A stretch of 17,443 nucleotides of DNA. Origin: an uncultured Faecalibacterium sp. GTDB lineage: Bacteria; Bacillota; Clostridia; Oscillospirales; Ruminococcaceae. Position numbers and translations under genes: made by a program. A model generated the notes under the pieces. That model was not told the origin of the DNA and ran no database searches. It saw nothing but the letters and a program-made list of their open reading frames with translations. The stretch is taken from contig CAKSZU010000041.1 of the NCBI GenBank assembly GCA_934526125.1, positions 1 through 17,443 of the forward strand, in the 5' to 3' direction. Shown here piece by piece: positions 6,874 through 14,001 of the stretch (position 1 is the stretch's first letter; every line of letters starts with the position of its first letter).

Positions 6874-7392
6874 TCACAGCTTCTTGTAACCGGCGGGCTC
6901 GTCGTCGGCGCAGCGGCGCTCCATTAAAAAGGTATCCAGCCAGCGGCCGTGGCAGTCCCGGGCGATCCGCTCCCGGCGGCCTACCAGACGGAACCCGCAC
7001 TTCAGGTGCAGCCCTTTCGAAGGGGTGTTGTCCTGCAGGACTGTGGACTGCAGGGTCCAGTAACCGGCCTGCTCGGCCTCCCGGCAGAGGGCGGTGAGGA
7101 GGTGATACCCCAGCCCCCGGCCCCGGAACTGCTCGCCCACATAGATGCTGATCTCGGCCACGCCGCGGTAGCACCAGCGGGGGTCCACCCGGTGCAGGGC
7201 GGCCCACCCGGCCACCACTCCGTCATCCAGCACCACAAGGCGGCACTCCTTTGTATGGGAGGCGTCCCATGCGGCGTAGGGCGGGCAGGTGGTCTGGAAG
7301 GTGGCATGCTCGGTGGCGATGCCCTCCAGATAGATTTTTGAAACGGACGTCCAGTCCTCCGGCGTCATGGGCCGGACCGTGATCTCACTCAT
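6874..7392 (-). CDS. GNAT-family N-acetyltransferase, phosphinothricin acetyltransferase-like
   Basis: 172 residues, one GNAT domain over nearly the whole length. The start IRPMTPEDW-like (VRPMTPEDWTSVSKIYLEGI), the core GWAALHRVDPR, the strand AEISIYV, the acetyl-CoA pyrophosphate-binding loop RGRGLGYHLL (about 95-104), the NTPSKGLHLKCGF block and GRRERI match the PAT/YncA-type subfamily. These enzymes transfer acetyl from acetyl-CoA to a small amine, for some members phosphinothricin or methionine sulfone/sulfoximine; the substrate here cannot be read from sequence. Monocistronic by layout. The Shine-Dalgarno is not well placed (GGGAAAAGG ends one base before the ATG), so the start is less certain than for its neighbours, but no better in-frame start exists that keeps the first beta strand. 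Confidence 0.85.
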   Translation of the reverse strand: MSEITVRPMTPEDWTSVSKIYLEGIATEHATFQTTCPPYAAWDASHTKECRLVVLDDGVVAGWAALHRVDPRWCYRGVAEISIYVGEQFRGRGLGYHLLTALCREAEQAGYWTLQSTVLQDNTPSKGLHLKCGFRLVGRRERIARDCHGRWLDTFLMERRCADDEPAGYKKL

Positions 7393-7399
7393 ACCTTTT

Positions 7400-7432
7400 C
7401 CCGATTTCCCGATTCCCTGATTTTCCGATTTC
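7400..7432. repeat. Four degenerate tandem units of CC(C)GATTT type
   Basis: CCCGATTT, CCCGATTC, CCTGATTTT and CCGATTTC lie head to tail just before the GNAT start codon. On the transcribed minus strand they give repeated AATCGGG units, so they may have arisen by slippage next to the ribosome binding site. Confidence 0.6.
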
Positions 7433-7435
7433 TAC

Positions 7436-7460
7436 GGACCGGGCCGCAATGCGCCGGTCC
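7436..7460 (-). promoter_or_regulatory. Hairpin in the 5' leader of the GNAT gene
   Basis: GGACCGG (7436-7442) and CCGGTCC (7454-7460) form a perfect 7-bp GC-rich stem with an 11-nt loop, between the predicted promoter and the start codon. No U-tract follows on the minus strand, so it is not a classical terminator; an mRNA-stability or regulatory role is possible. Confidence 0.5.
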
Positions 7461-7483
7461 CCCTCAATGCGTATGTAAAAGCT

Positions 7484-7520
7484 CCGGTTCCAGTATAACA
7501 GAACCGGGCCGGAAGTACAA
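7484..7520 (-). promoter_or_regulatory. Predicted GNAT promoter with inverted repeat centred on the -10
   Basis: Minus strand: -35 TTGTAC (7515-7520), 17-bp spacer, -10 TATACT (7492-7497). CCGGTTC (7484-7490) and GAACCGG (7501-7507) are perfect inverted 7-mers separated by 10 bp and flank the -10, the arrangement of an operator for a dimeric repressor. Confidence 0.5.
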
Positions 7521-7555
7521 TGCGGAAACGCGGGCTAACCGCCGGAAGAATGGCT

Positions 7556-7583
7556 TTGACAATACCGTTGGTTGTGATACAAT
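7556..7583 (+). promoter_or_regulatory. Promoter of the hydrolase/transglutaminase/rmuC cluster
   Basis: Consensus -35 TTGACA (7556-7561), 16-bp spacer, -10 TACAAT (7578-7583) preceded by TGA (extended -10). Predicted start near 7590, leaving a leader of about 95 nt before the first gene. Confidence 0.82.
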
Positions 7584-7684
7584 AGAGCCAGCTTATCCGC
7601 AGCGGACCCGCAGGGATTTATTATACCCCCCTTTTGGACAAAATGCAATCCGCCGAAACGACAAAACGAAAAGGAACCCTGAAT

Positions 7685-8575
7685 GTGAGGAAGATGAAAC
7701 GTGTTTTCTGCCTGCTGGCGGCGCTGCTGCTGGTGCTGGCACTCCCGGCGGGGGCGGTATCGTCCGCCGGGCTGACCATTACCCCCGAGACCACCATGGA
7801 ACAGCTGCGGAGCGACCCGGACGTGGCGGGTTCCGGGATCTGGACCTATCAGCAGGCCATCGCCGACCCCTCCACCCCGGCCGCCGGAACGACGCTGGGG
7901 GAGTATGTGGGCAACATGGCGCAGGACTGCGCCGCCGCCATGGACTACCTGACCGACTGCTACCGTCAGGGCCGACAGGTGACCTATAAGGTCTACATGG
8001 CGGAGGAGATCGCCGCCGAGGCCAACCGGAACGAGGTGGAGCTGTATTATTTTCCCTCTCACACCGAAAAGACGAAATATGTGGTGGTGATGTCCGGCAA
8101 CGTGCTGAACAAGACCTCCAACCTCTCCGAGGGATATGCCACGGCCTGGCAGCTCCATGAGCTGGGGTACACCGTCTTTGTGCTGCGGTACCGGGTGTTC
8201 CAGAAGGCGTCGAACAACGCTCCTCTGGACGATCTGGGCAACGCCATCCGGTACATCACCGACCACGCGGCGGAGTTCGGGGTGCAGACGGAGGATTACG
8301 CCCTGCTGGGCTATTCCTCCGGCGGCCATCTGGCAGGGCTGTTCGGCTCCGAGGAGTACGGCTGCCGGAACTACGGCGTCCCCAAGCCGGGGGCCCTGCT
8401 GCTGTGGTATCCGGCCCAGCGCCCGGTGCTGACCCGTACTCTGAAGGAGCATCACATCCCTTATAAGGAAGTTATCTACCGGCGGGCCACCCACGGCGTG
8501 GGCACCGGCATCAACACCGATGCCGAGGGCTGGATCAACGACGCCGTGGCCTTCTGGGAAGAGCAGACTGCCTGA
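7685..8575 (+). CDS. Secreted alpha/beta-hydrolase paralogue lacking the catalytic-Asp segment (probably degenerate)
   Basis: 296 residues from GTG 7685, which has AAGGAA eight bases upstream; ATG 7694 is the alternative and an ATG at 7634 has no such site. A signal peptide covers the first 28 or so residues. The fold is esterase/lipase-like (BD-FAE/Abhydrolase_3 type): strand KYVVVMSGN, nucleophile elbow G-Y-S211-S-G-G, and a C-terminal H270 in RRATHGVG. Alignment by eye with the next gene shows that after LLLWYP about 58 residues are missing in frame, including the YGLDD loop that should supply the catalytic Asp. With no visible replacement acid the protein is probably inactive or altered. 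The reading frame is otherwise intact and ends DAEGWINDAVAFWEEQTA like its neighbour. Substrate unknown. Confidence 0.8.
   Translation: MRKMKRVFCLLAALLLVLALPAGAVSSAGLTITPETTMEQLRSDPDVAGSGIWTYQQAIADPSTPAAGTTLGEYVGNMAQDCAAAMDYLTDCYRQGRQVTYKVYMAEEIAAEANRNEVELYYFPSHTEKTKYVVVMSGNVLNKTSNLSEGYATAWQLHELGYTVFVLRYRVFQKASNNAPLDDLGNAIRYITDHAAEFGVQTEDYALLGYSSGGHLAGLFGSEEYGCRNYGVPKPGALLLWYPAQRPVLTRTLKEHHIPYKEVIYRRATHGVGTGINTDAEGWINDAVAFWEEQTA
8515..8568 (+). repeat. Copy 1 of a 54-bp near-identical repeat at the 3' ends of the two hydrolase genes
   Basis: Matches 9632-9685 at 53 of 54 positions (T at 8547 against C at 9664), while the rest of the two genes is clearly diverged at DNA level. It encodes the C-terminal TDAEGWINDA(V/A)AFWEEQT stretch. 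Confidence 0.9.
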
Positions 8576-8612
8576 ACAACGCAGGAAACAAGAAAAGCGA
8601 GGGACTGAGAAG

Positions 8613-9695
8613 ATGAAACGACAGGGAAGAGCGCTGTTTTTCACCTTCTTTCTGCTGCTGGCACTGGCACTGCCTGCCTTTGCCGCTGGGGAGAAGGGCG
8701 AGGCCAACATCACGCCGCAGACCACCATGAAAGAGCTGCGGGAGAACCCAAGCATTCAGGGGTCGGGGATCTACACCTATGTTTATGTGTGGGAACGGGA
8801 TTGCGGACTGCTGAAAGATAGCAAGGACAATGATACCCTCCGCTCTGTGATCGGAGCCGAATCGGTGGACAGCTGCGTTGCGGGAATGAATTTCCTCATC
8901 GACACCTATAACGCAGGGATCCAGACAACGTACAAGTTGTATACCCCGGAGGAGATCGCAGAGGAAAAATCGCGGGATCATGTGGAACTGTACTATTTCC
9001 CGGCAGATCGTCCAAATGCAAAATTTGCTGTGGTGCTGTCCGGAAATGCACTGTTTTACAGCGGTGAAATGCGCGGCGGTGTCTCGACCGCATGGGAGCT
9101 GCACCAGAAGGGATACGCTGTGTTTGCCCTGCGCTACCGCATCGGCGGCGAGGCAGAGAACAATGCCCCGCTGGAAGACCTTGGCCGTGCGCTGCAGCTG
9201 ATCGTTGCCAATGCAGAAACATTTGGTGTACAGACAGAAAACTATGCCCTGCTCGGTTATTCCTCGGGTGGGCAGATCGCAGGTGTCTTCGGCAGCAAGG
9301 AGCTTGGCTATGGCCGGTATGGTGTTCCGAAGCCGGGGGTGATGCTTCTGGCTTATCCGATCAATAATTTCTTTGAAGCAAAGCCCGTCTACCACTGGCT
9401 GCTGGACCCCTATGCAGAGGACCTGCACTATTATGACTATAGCATCTCCGAATGCGTGACAGCGGAGTATCCGCCGACCTATTTCTGGTATGGACTGGAT
9501 GATATCCTGCTGATGGCATTTGATTACTACCAGCAGGGACCGACCCTTCAGAAAGCCCTGGCCGCCAATGGTGTGCCTTATCGTGAAAGTGTTTACCGTC
9601 ACGCGCCTCACGGGATCGGCATCGGAAAAGGCACCGATGCCGAGGGCTGGATCAACGACGCCGCGGCCTTCTGGGAAGAGCAGACGGCAGCATAA
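8613..9695 (+). CDS. Secreted alpha/beta-hydrolase (esterase/lipase-like), full-length paralogue
   Basis: 360 residues. Start ATG with AGGG nine bases upstream, 37 nt after the previous stop; the longer open frame into the previous gene is a shadow. Signal peptide 1-24 ending in AFA. After an N-terminal helical stretch (TPQTTMKELRENP) comes the hydrolase core: strand KFAVVLSGN, the AVFALRYR strand, nucleophile G-Y-S217-S-G-G, the segment YPPTYFWYGLDD with the acid D296 or D297, and H333 in RHAPHGIG. So a complete Ser-Asp-His triad is present. Related enzymes are carboxylesterases or acetyl-xylan/feruloyl-type esterases; no substrate can be assigned. No lipobox or anchor, so it is probably released. 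It is codon-wise somewhat more AT-rich than its truncated twin, except at the shared 3' end. Confidence 0.87.
   Translation: MKRQGRALFFTFFLLLALALPAFAAGEKGEANITPQTTMKELRENPSIQGSGIYTYVYVWERDCGLLKDSKDNDTLRSVIGAESVDSCVAGMNFLIDTYNAGIQTTYKLYTPEEIAEEKSRDHVELYYFPADRPNAKFAVVLSGNALFYSGEMRGGVSTAWELHQKGYAVFALRYRIGGEAENNAPLEDLGRALQLIVANAETFGVQTENYALLGYSSGGQIAGVFGSKELGYGRYGVPKPGVMLLAYPINNFFEAKPVYHWLLDPYAEDLHYYDYSISECVTAEYPPTYFWYGLDDILLMAFDYYQQGPTLQKALAANGVPYRESVYRHAPHGIGIGKGTDAEGWINDAAAFWEEQTAA
9632..9685 (+). repeat. Copy 2 of the 54-bp near-identical repeat
   Basis: Partner of 8515-8568, one mismatch. Direct orientation, 1117 bp apart; suited to homologous recombination or gene conversion between the paralogues. 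Confidence 0.9.
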
Positions 9696-9732
9696 AAACA
9701 GAACGACCAACAGGGAAAGGAAGCGCATTACG

Positions 9733-11214
9733 ATGAACGATCAGAACGAGTGGTTCCGCAGCCTGAATGCAGGCCTGCCGGACGATGTGGAGCGGCTGAA
9801 GGCGGCGGGATACTACCGGGAAGCCATTGCACGGATCGAGGACTATCTGGCCGAGGACTGGACACAGACCCAGAACAGCCCCCGCAGTCAGGGACTGGAC
9901 CAGCCCGGCGGGGTCCTGCCGGAAAACCCGACGCCCCGCGGCGTGGATGCCCTGCGGGAAGCTCTGCTGGTGCAGAAGGAGATCCTGCGCCGCATCCCGG
10001 AGGAGTACTGTTACAACGAAGCGCAGGCCGTGGCCCGGATGCAGGGCCTTGTGCGGGATTTCACCGTGGAGGAATTCCGGCAGCTGGTCCGGGAGGGCCG
10101 GGTGGACTGGCGGTTCGTGGAGGGCGAAAAGCACTTCCTGGACCGCTTTGCCGAGACCCTGCTGGCCACCCATGCCGACCTTGCCGCCCGTCAGATCGAC
10201 CCGCCGGTGCCGTCGGTGCTGGCCCGGGAGCGCCGCCGCCGGGTCCATGAACAGATGCAGCGGGAGGGGAAAGCCGAGGCCCGCATCACCCTGAAAACCA
10301 GTGCGGGGATGTCGGATGCGGCCTTTGAAAAGGCCCTTGCCGCGGCAAAGGCCGAGGGAAGAGACAGCGTCCATGTCCGGGCCTGGCTGCCGATCCCGGC
10401 AGACTGCCCGGCTCAGAGCGAGATCGAGCTGCAGAGCTTTACCGAAACACCGGCGCACATTGCTGCCCCGGACGCCCCCCAGCGCACCGTTTACTGGGAG
10501 GCCGACCTGACCGAAAACCGCCGGTTCGGGGTACAGTACCGCTACCGCACCACCGCCGTCTATGCAGACCCCATGGGCTTTGCCCCGGACCCGGTGCAGC
10601 CGGACTTCGATACCGGAGAGCGGGCTCCCCACATCGTGTTCACCCCCTTCCTGCGGGCGCTGGCCGCCCAGCTGACGGCGGGGGTCACCGACCCGGCGGA
10701 GAAAGCCCGCCGCATCTACGACTACGTCACTCTGAACGTCCGGTATCACTATCAGCCTGCCTACTTTGTGCAGGAGTGCCTGCCCGACCGCTGCGCACGG
10801 GACCGCCGGGGCGACTGCGGCATCATGGCCCTGACCTTCATCACCCTGTGCCGGATCGTCGGCATCCCCGCTCGGTGGCAGAGCGGCCTCTCGGTGTCGC
10901 CCTCCGGGGTCGGCTGCCACGACTGGGCCATGTTCTACATCGCGCCGAAGGGCTGGATGTACGCCGACTGTTCCTTCGGAGCCTCCATGGCCCGGCAGGG
11001 GGACGAGGAGCTGCGCCGCCACTACTTCGGCAGTCTGGACACCGGCCGGATGGTGGCCAACCGGGCCTTTGAAGCACCCTTTAACCCGCCCATGTGCGGT
11101 TTCCGCTCCGACCCTTACGACAACCAGTCCGGCGAATGCGAGGCGGACGGCATCGGCCTGTACGGGGAGGAACTGGACACCCGGAAAGAACTGATCGATT
11201 TCGAGGATTTATAA
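9733..11214 (+). CDS. Transglutaminase-like (papain-fold) domain protein, cytoplasmic
   Basis: 493 residues from the ATG ten bases after AAAGGAAG; the frame continues upstream only as a shadow of the hydrolase gene. No signal peptide. The N-terminal 190 or so residues are helical with no family I recognise. A beta-rich region (about 195-300) includes VHVRAWLPIPADCPAQSEIE, like the domain that often precedes transglutaminase cores. The transglutaminase-like core follows with a visible triad: C362 in RGDCGIM, H396 in CHDWAMF and D412 in YADCSFG. Bacterial members of this superfamily are mostly proteases or amidases, or unknown, rather than cross-linkers. It sits 37 nt after the esterase and 3 nt before rmuC, so it is probably co-transcribed with both. 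Substrate unknown. Confidence 0.85.
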   Translation: MNDQNEWFRSLNAGLPDDVERLKAAGYYREAIARIEDYLAEDWTQTQNSPRSQGLDQPGGVLPENPTPRGVDALREALLVQKEILRRIPEEYCYNEAQAVARMQGLVRDFTVEEFRQLVREGRVDWRFVEGEKHFLDRFAETLLATHADLAARQIDPPVPSVLARERRRRVHEQMQREGKAEARITLKTSAGMSDAAFEKALAAAKAEGRDSVHVRAWLPIPADCPAQSEIELQSFTETPAHIAAPDAPQRTVYWEADLTENRRFGVQYRYRTTAVYADPMGFAPDPVQPDFDTGERAPHIVFTPFLRALAAQLTAGVTDPAEKARRIYDYVTLNVRYHYQPAYFVQECLPDRCARDRRGDCGIMALTFITLCRIVGIPARWQSGLSVSPSGVGCHDWAMFYIAPKGWMYADCSFGASMARQGDEELRRHYFGSLDTGRMVANRAFEAPFNPPMCGFRSDPYDNQSGECEADGIGLYGEELDTRKELIDFEDL

Positions 11215-11217
11215 ACA

Positions 11218-12534
11218 ATGGAATTTTTAGCCGGATTGTACACCCTTCTGCTCGTCACCATCTGCCTGCTGCTGGCACTGGTACTCTGGCAGCTGAACCG
11301 CCCCCGGAAAGGGGGAGACAGCGAGGAGCTGAAACGCTGGATGGAGCAGCAGCTGGACGCGCAGGCGAAGGACTTTGCGGCAAAGCAGACGGCTCTGGCA
11401 GAGCGGAACGACGCCGCCATCCGTTCGGTCAGCGATGCACTGCAGACGGCGGTCCGGAGCATGAGCGCCACCCTTTCGCAGGGGCAGAACGGCCAGCAGC
11501 AGATCCTGACCCAGCGGCTGCAGAGTCTGGAAAACACGAACACCCAAAAGCTGGAAGAGCTGCGCCGCACCCTTGCCGACAGCATGAAGGCTCTGCAGGC
11601 CGAGAACACCAGCAAGCTGGACGAGATCCGCCATACCGTGGACGAGCAGCTGCAGGATGCACTGCAGAAGCGGGTCACCGAGAGCTTCAAGGCGGTCAAC
11701 GACCAGCTGGAACAGGTCTATAAAGGTCTGGGCGAGATGCAGACCCTTGCCGCTGACGTGGGCGGCCTGAAGCAGGTGCTTTCCGGCGTCAAGACCCGCG
11801 GCATCCTGGGCGAGATCCAGCTGGGAGCCATCCTGGAAGAGATCCTGGCTCCCGAACAGTACGACACCAACGTGGCCACCATCCCGGGCAGCACCCAGCG
11901 GGTGGAGTATGCTATCAAGATGCCAGGTGCGGACGGCGGCACCGTCTGGCTGCCCATCGACTCCAAGTTCCCCGGCGACACCTACGCCCACCTGCAGGAC
12001 GCTCAGGCCTCCGGCGACGCCCAGGCCGTGGCCAATGCCCGCCATGCGCTGGAACTGGTACTCCGCAGCGAGGCCAAGGATATTCGGGAAAAATACGTGG
12101 AGCCGCCCTATACCACGGCGTTCGGCATCCTGTTCCTGCCCTTTGAGGGCCTGTATGCCGAGGTGGTGAACGCAGGCCTGCTGGAAGTGCTGCAGCGGGA
12201 CTATCAGGTGAACATCGCAGGCCCCAGCACCATGGCCGCCCTGCTCAACAGCCTGCAGATGGGCTTCCGCACCCTTGCCATCCAGAAGCGCTCCGGCGAG
12301 GTCTGGCAGCTGCTGGGTGCCGTCAAGACCGAGTTCGACAAGTTCGGGCAGGGCCTGACCAAGATGCAGCAGCGCCTGCGCCAGACCGACGAAGAGCTGG
12401 ACAACCTCATCGGCGTCCGCAGCCGGGCTATCAACCGGAAACTGCGCAGCGTCCAGAGCCTCGACGACGCCAGCGCCGCCGCCCTGCTGGAGCTGGATGT
12501 GGAAAGCCGGGACGCCGGTCAGCTTCTCCGGTGA
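11218..12534 (+). CDS. rmuC: DNA recombination protein RmuC
   Basis: 438 residues. Family proteins limit inversions at short inverted repeats in E. coli and are predicted to carry a restriction-endonuclease-like (PD-(D/E)XK) core; the biochemical activity is poorly known. Visible: an N-terminal membrane segment (about 4-22), a long coiled coil rich in Gln, Glu and Leu (about 35-175), then the RmuC domain with KTRGILGEIQLGAILEEIL (about 193-211), RVEYAIKMPG, the hallmark WLPIDSKFPGDTY (about 242-254) and PSTMAALLNSLQMGFRTL. Only 3 nt separate it from the preceding stop, so translation is probably coupled to the transglutaminase-like gene. The 3' neighbour is an intergenic inverted repeat, not a clear terminator. 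Confidence 0.94.
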   Translation: MEFLAGLYTLLLVTICLLLALVLWQLNRPRKGGDSEELKRWMEQQLDAQAKDFAAKQTALAERNDAAIRSVSDALQTAVRSMSATLSQGQNGQQQILTQRLQSLENTNTQKLEELRRTLADSMKALQAENTSKLDEIRHTVDEQLQDALQKRVTESFKAVNDQLEQVYKGLGEMQTLAADVGGLKQVLSGVKTRGILGEIQLGAILEEILAPEQYDTNVATIPGSTQRVEYAIKMPGADGGTVWLPIDSKFPGDTYAHLQDAQASGDAQAVANARHALELVLRSEAKDIREKYVEPPYTTAFGILFLPFEGLYAEVVNAGLLEVLQRDYQVNIAGPSTMAALLNSLQMGFRTLAIQKRSGEVWQLLGAVKTEFDKFGQGLTKMQQRLRQTDEELDNLIGVRSRAINRKLRSVQSLDDASAAALLELDVESRDAGQLLR

Positions 12535-12541
12535 CGGCTTG

Positions 12542-12685
12542 CCCTCTCCGTCTTTGCTTCGCAAATCCACCTCTCCCGAAGGGAGAGGCTATTGCGGCCC
12601 GGCCTTCAGCGGCTGCTGGCCCCGTAGATGTGTTGGCTCTCCCTTTGGGAGAGCTGGCAAAGCCGTAAGGCTTTGACTGAGAGGG
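12542..12685. repeat. Paired, inverted intergenic hairpin repeat (MITE/REP-like unit)
   Basis: Copy A (12542-12588) is CCCTCTC, then hairpin TTTGC-ttc-GCAAA (12553-12565), then hairpin CCTCTCCC-gaa-GGGAGAGG (12570-12588). Copy B (about 12634-12685) has the same parts in reverse order on the other strand: GCTCTCCC-ttt-GGGAGAGC (12636-12654), CAAAGCC-gtaa-GGCTTTG (12658-12675), then GAGAGGG (12679-12685). The whole unit is therefore bounded by CCCTCTC and GAGAGGG and holds no ORF. Similar CTCTCCC hairpin repeats are scattered through genomes of Faecalibacterium-like bacteria, from memory. It lies between rmuC and the flavodiiron promoter. Confidence 0.75.
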
Positions 12686-12710
12686 CTTGCTGTTTCCCGG
12701 CACCGCTGCC

Positions 12711-12739
12711 TTGCAATGCCTGCGGTGTTGTGATATAAT
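12711..12739 (+). promoter_or_regulatory. Promoter of the flavodiiron operon
   Basis: -35 TTGCAA (12711-12716), 17-bp spacer, -10 TATAAT (12734-12739) preceded by TGA (extended -10). It starts 25 bp after the intergenic repeat; predicted leader about 58 nt. Confidence 0.85.
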
Positions 12740-12803
12740 AAGAACTGTTCTCATTAAAACCCTGCCGCACTGTCGGCACATCATAAAAAGGAGACCGGAC
12801 GAT

Positions 12804-13985
12804 ATGAGCGTGAAAAACATCAGCAAGGCCATTCTGGGCGTGGGTGTGGATGATACCACCATCGACCTGTTTGAGAGCCAGTACCCGGTGCCCACCGGCG
12901 TCAGCTACAACTCCTATGTGATCCTGGATGAAAAGACCGCCATCCTCGACACGGTGGACAGCCGTGCCACCGAGCCCTGGCTGGCCAACCTCACCGAGGC
13001 GCTGGCCGAACGGAAGCCGGACTATCTGGTGGTCTCCCACATGGAGCCGGACCACGGTGCCAACATTGCCCGTCTGGCGGCGCTTTACCCGGAGATGAAG
13101 GTGGTAGGCAACGCCAAGACGTTCCTCTATATGGACCAGTTCTTCGGGGCCGATGCCGTGGTGAAAGAGCGCCGCGTGACCGTGAAGGACGGCGAGAGCC
13201 TTTCGCTGGGCAGCCACACCCTGACCTTCGTGTTTGCCCCCATGGTCCACTGGCCGGAGGTCATGGTCAGCTATGAGAGCAGCGAGAAGGTGCTGTTCTC
13301 CGCCGACGGTTTCGGCCGGTTCGGTGCCGTGGCAAAGTTTGACGAAAAGGCCGACTGGGCCAGCGAGGCCCGCCGCTATTACCTGAACATCGTGGGCAAG
13401 TACGGCCCCCAGGTGCAGGCCCTGCTGAAGAAAGCTGCCGCGCTGGACATCGCCACCATCTGCCCGCTGCACGGCCCCGTTCTGACCGGCGACCTGAGCA
13501 AGTACCTCAACTACTACGACCTGTGGTCCAGCTATAAGGCTGAGGAGCCGGAAAAGATCCTGGTGGCAAGCGCTTCCATCCACGGCCACACCCGGGATGC
13601 CGCCCACACCATGGCTGAGAAGCTCCGTGCCATGGGCGCAAAGGTCGTGGAGATGGACCTGACCCGCACCGATGTCTCCTACGCTGTGACCGAAGCCTTC
13701 CGCTGCGGCAAGATCGTGCTGGCCTGCGCCACCTACGACGGTTTCCTGTTCCCCCCGATGGAGAACCTGCTGACCCACCTCAAGACCAAGAACTTCCAGA
13801 GCCGCACCATCGGCCTGATGGAGAACGGCACCTGGGCCCCCATGGCCGCAAAGCTGATGCGCGCCGAGCTGGAGGGCATGAAGAACATCACCGTCTGCGA
13901 TGCCGTCGTCACCATCCGCTCCGCTGCCAACGCCGCCGCCGAGGCCCAGATGGATGCTCTGGCCGACGAGCTGCTGAGCAAGTAA
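12804..13985 (+). CDS. fprA: Flavodiiron protein (A-type flavoprotein, FprA family)
   Basis: 393 residues from the ATG ten bases after AAGGAG; an upstream in-frame ATG lies before the promoter and is rejected. Cytosolic oxygen and/or NO reductase of anaerobes, reducing O2 to water or NO to N2O with electrons from rubredoxin or a similar donor. The N-terminal metallo-beta-lactamase-like domain carries all diiron ligands: H79, E81, D83 (and the neighbouring H84) in HMEPDH, H149 in MVHWPEV, D168 in SADGFG and H223 in CPLHGPV. The C-terminal flavodoxin domain (about 252-393) starts ILVASASIHGHT, an FMN-phosphate loop of the SxxxxxT type. No rubredoxin or flavin-reductase fusion, so the donor must be encoded elsewhere. 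First gene of a two-gene unit with the PNPOx-like protein. Confidence 0.95.
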   Translation: MSVKNISKAILGVGVDDTTIDLFESQYPVPTGVSYNSYVILDEKTAILDTVDSRATEPWLANLTEALAERKPDYLVVSHMEPDHGANIARLAALYPEMKVVGNAKTFLYMDQFFGADAVVKERRVTVKDGESLSLGSHTLTFVFAPMVHWPEVMVSYESSEKVLFSADGFGRFGAVAKFDEKADWASEARRYYLNIVGKYGPQVQALLKKAAALDIATICPLHGPVLTGDLSKYLNYYDLWSSYKAEEPEKILVASASIHGHTRDAAHTMAEKLRAMGAKVVEMDLTRTDVSYAVTEAFRCGKIVLACATYDGFLFPPMENLLTHLKTKNFQSRTIGLMENGTWAPMAAKLMRAELEGMKNITVCDAVVTIRSAANAAAEAQMDALADELLSK

Positions 13986-14001
13986 AGGGAGGCGTATCGG
14001 A

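Noticed and set aside
7620..7648. Second minus-strand promoter-like pair TTGCAT-17-TATAAT
   Set aside because: It matches well by sequence but would transcribe across the divergent promoter and give the GNAT gene a leader over 200 nt; kept only as an alternative to the site at 7492-7520.
12542..12685. CRISPR array or rmuC terminator
   Set aside because: Only two inverted, not direct, copies, no spacers of equal size and no U-tract after the hairpins.
12687..12803. Upstream in-frame extension of the flavodiiron gene
   Set aside because: It would begin before the -35/-10 elements at 12711-12739; ATG 12804 has AAGGAG and matches the family N-terminus, with the first ligand at H79.
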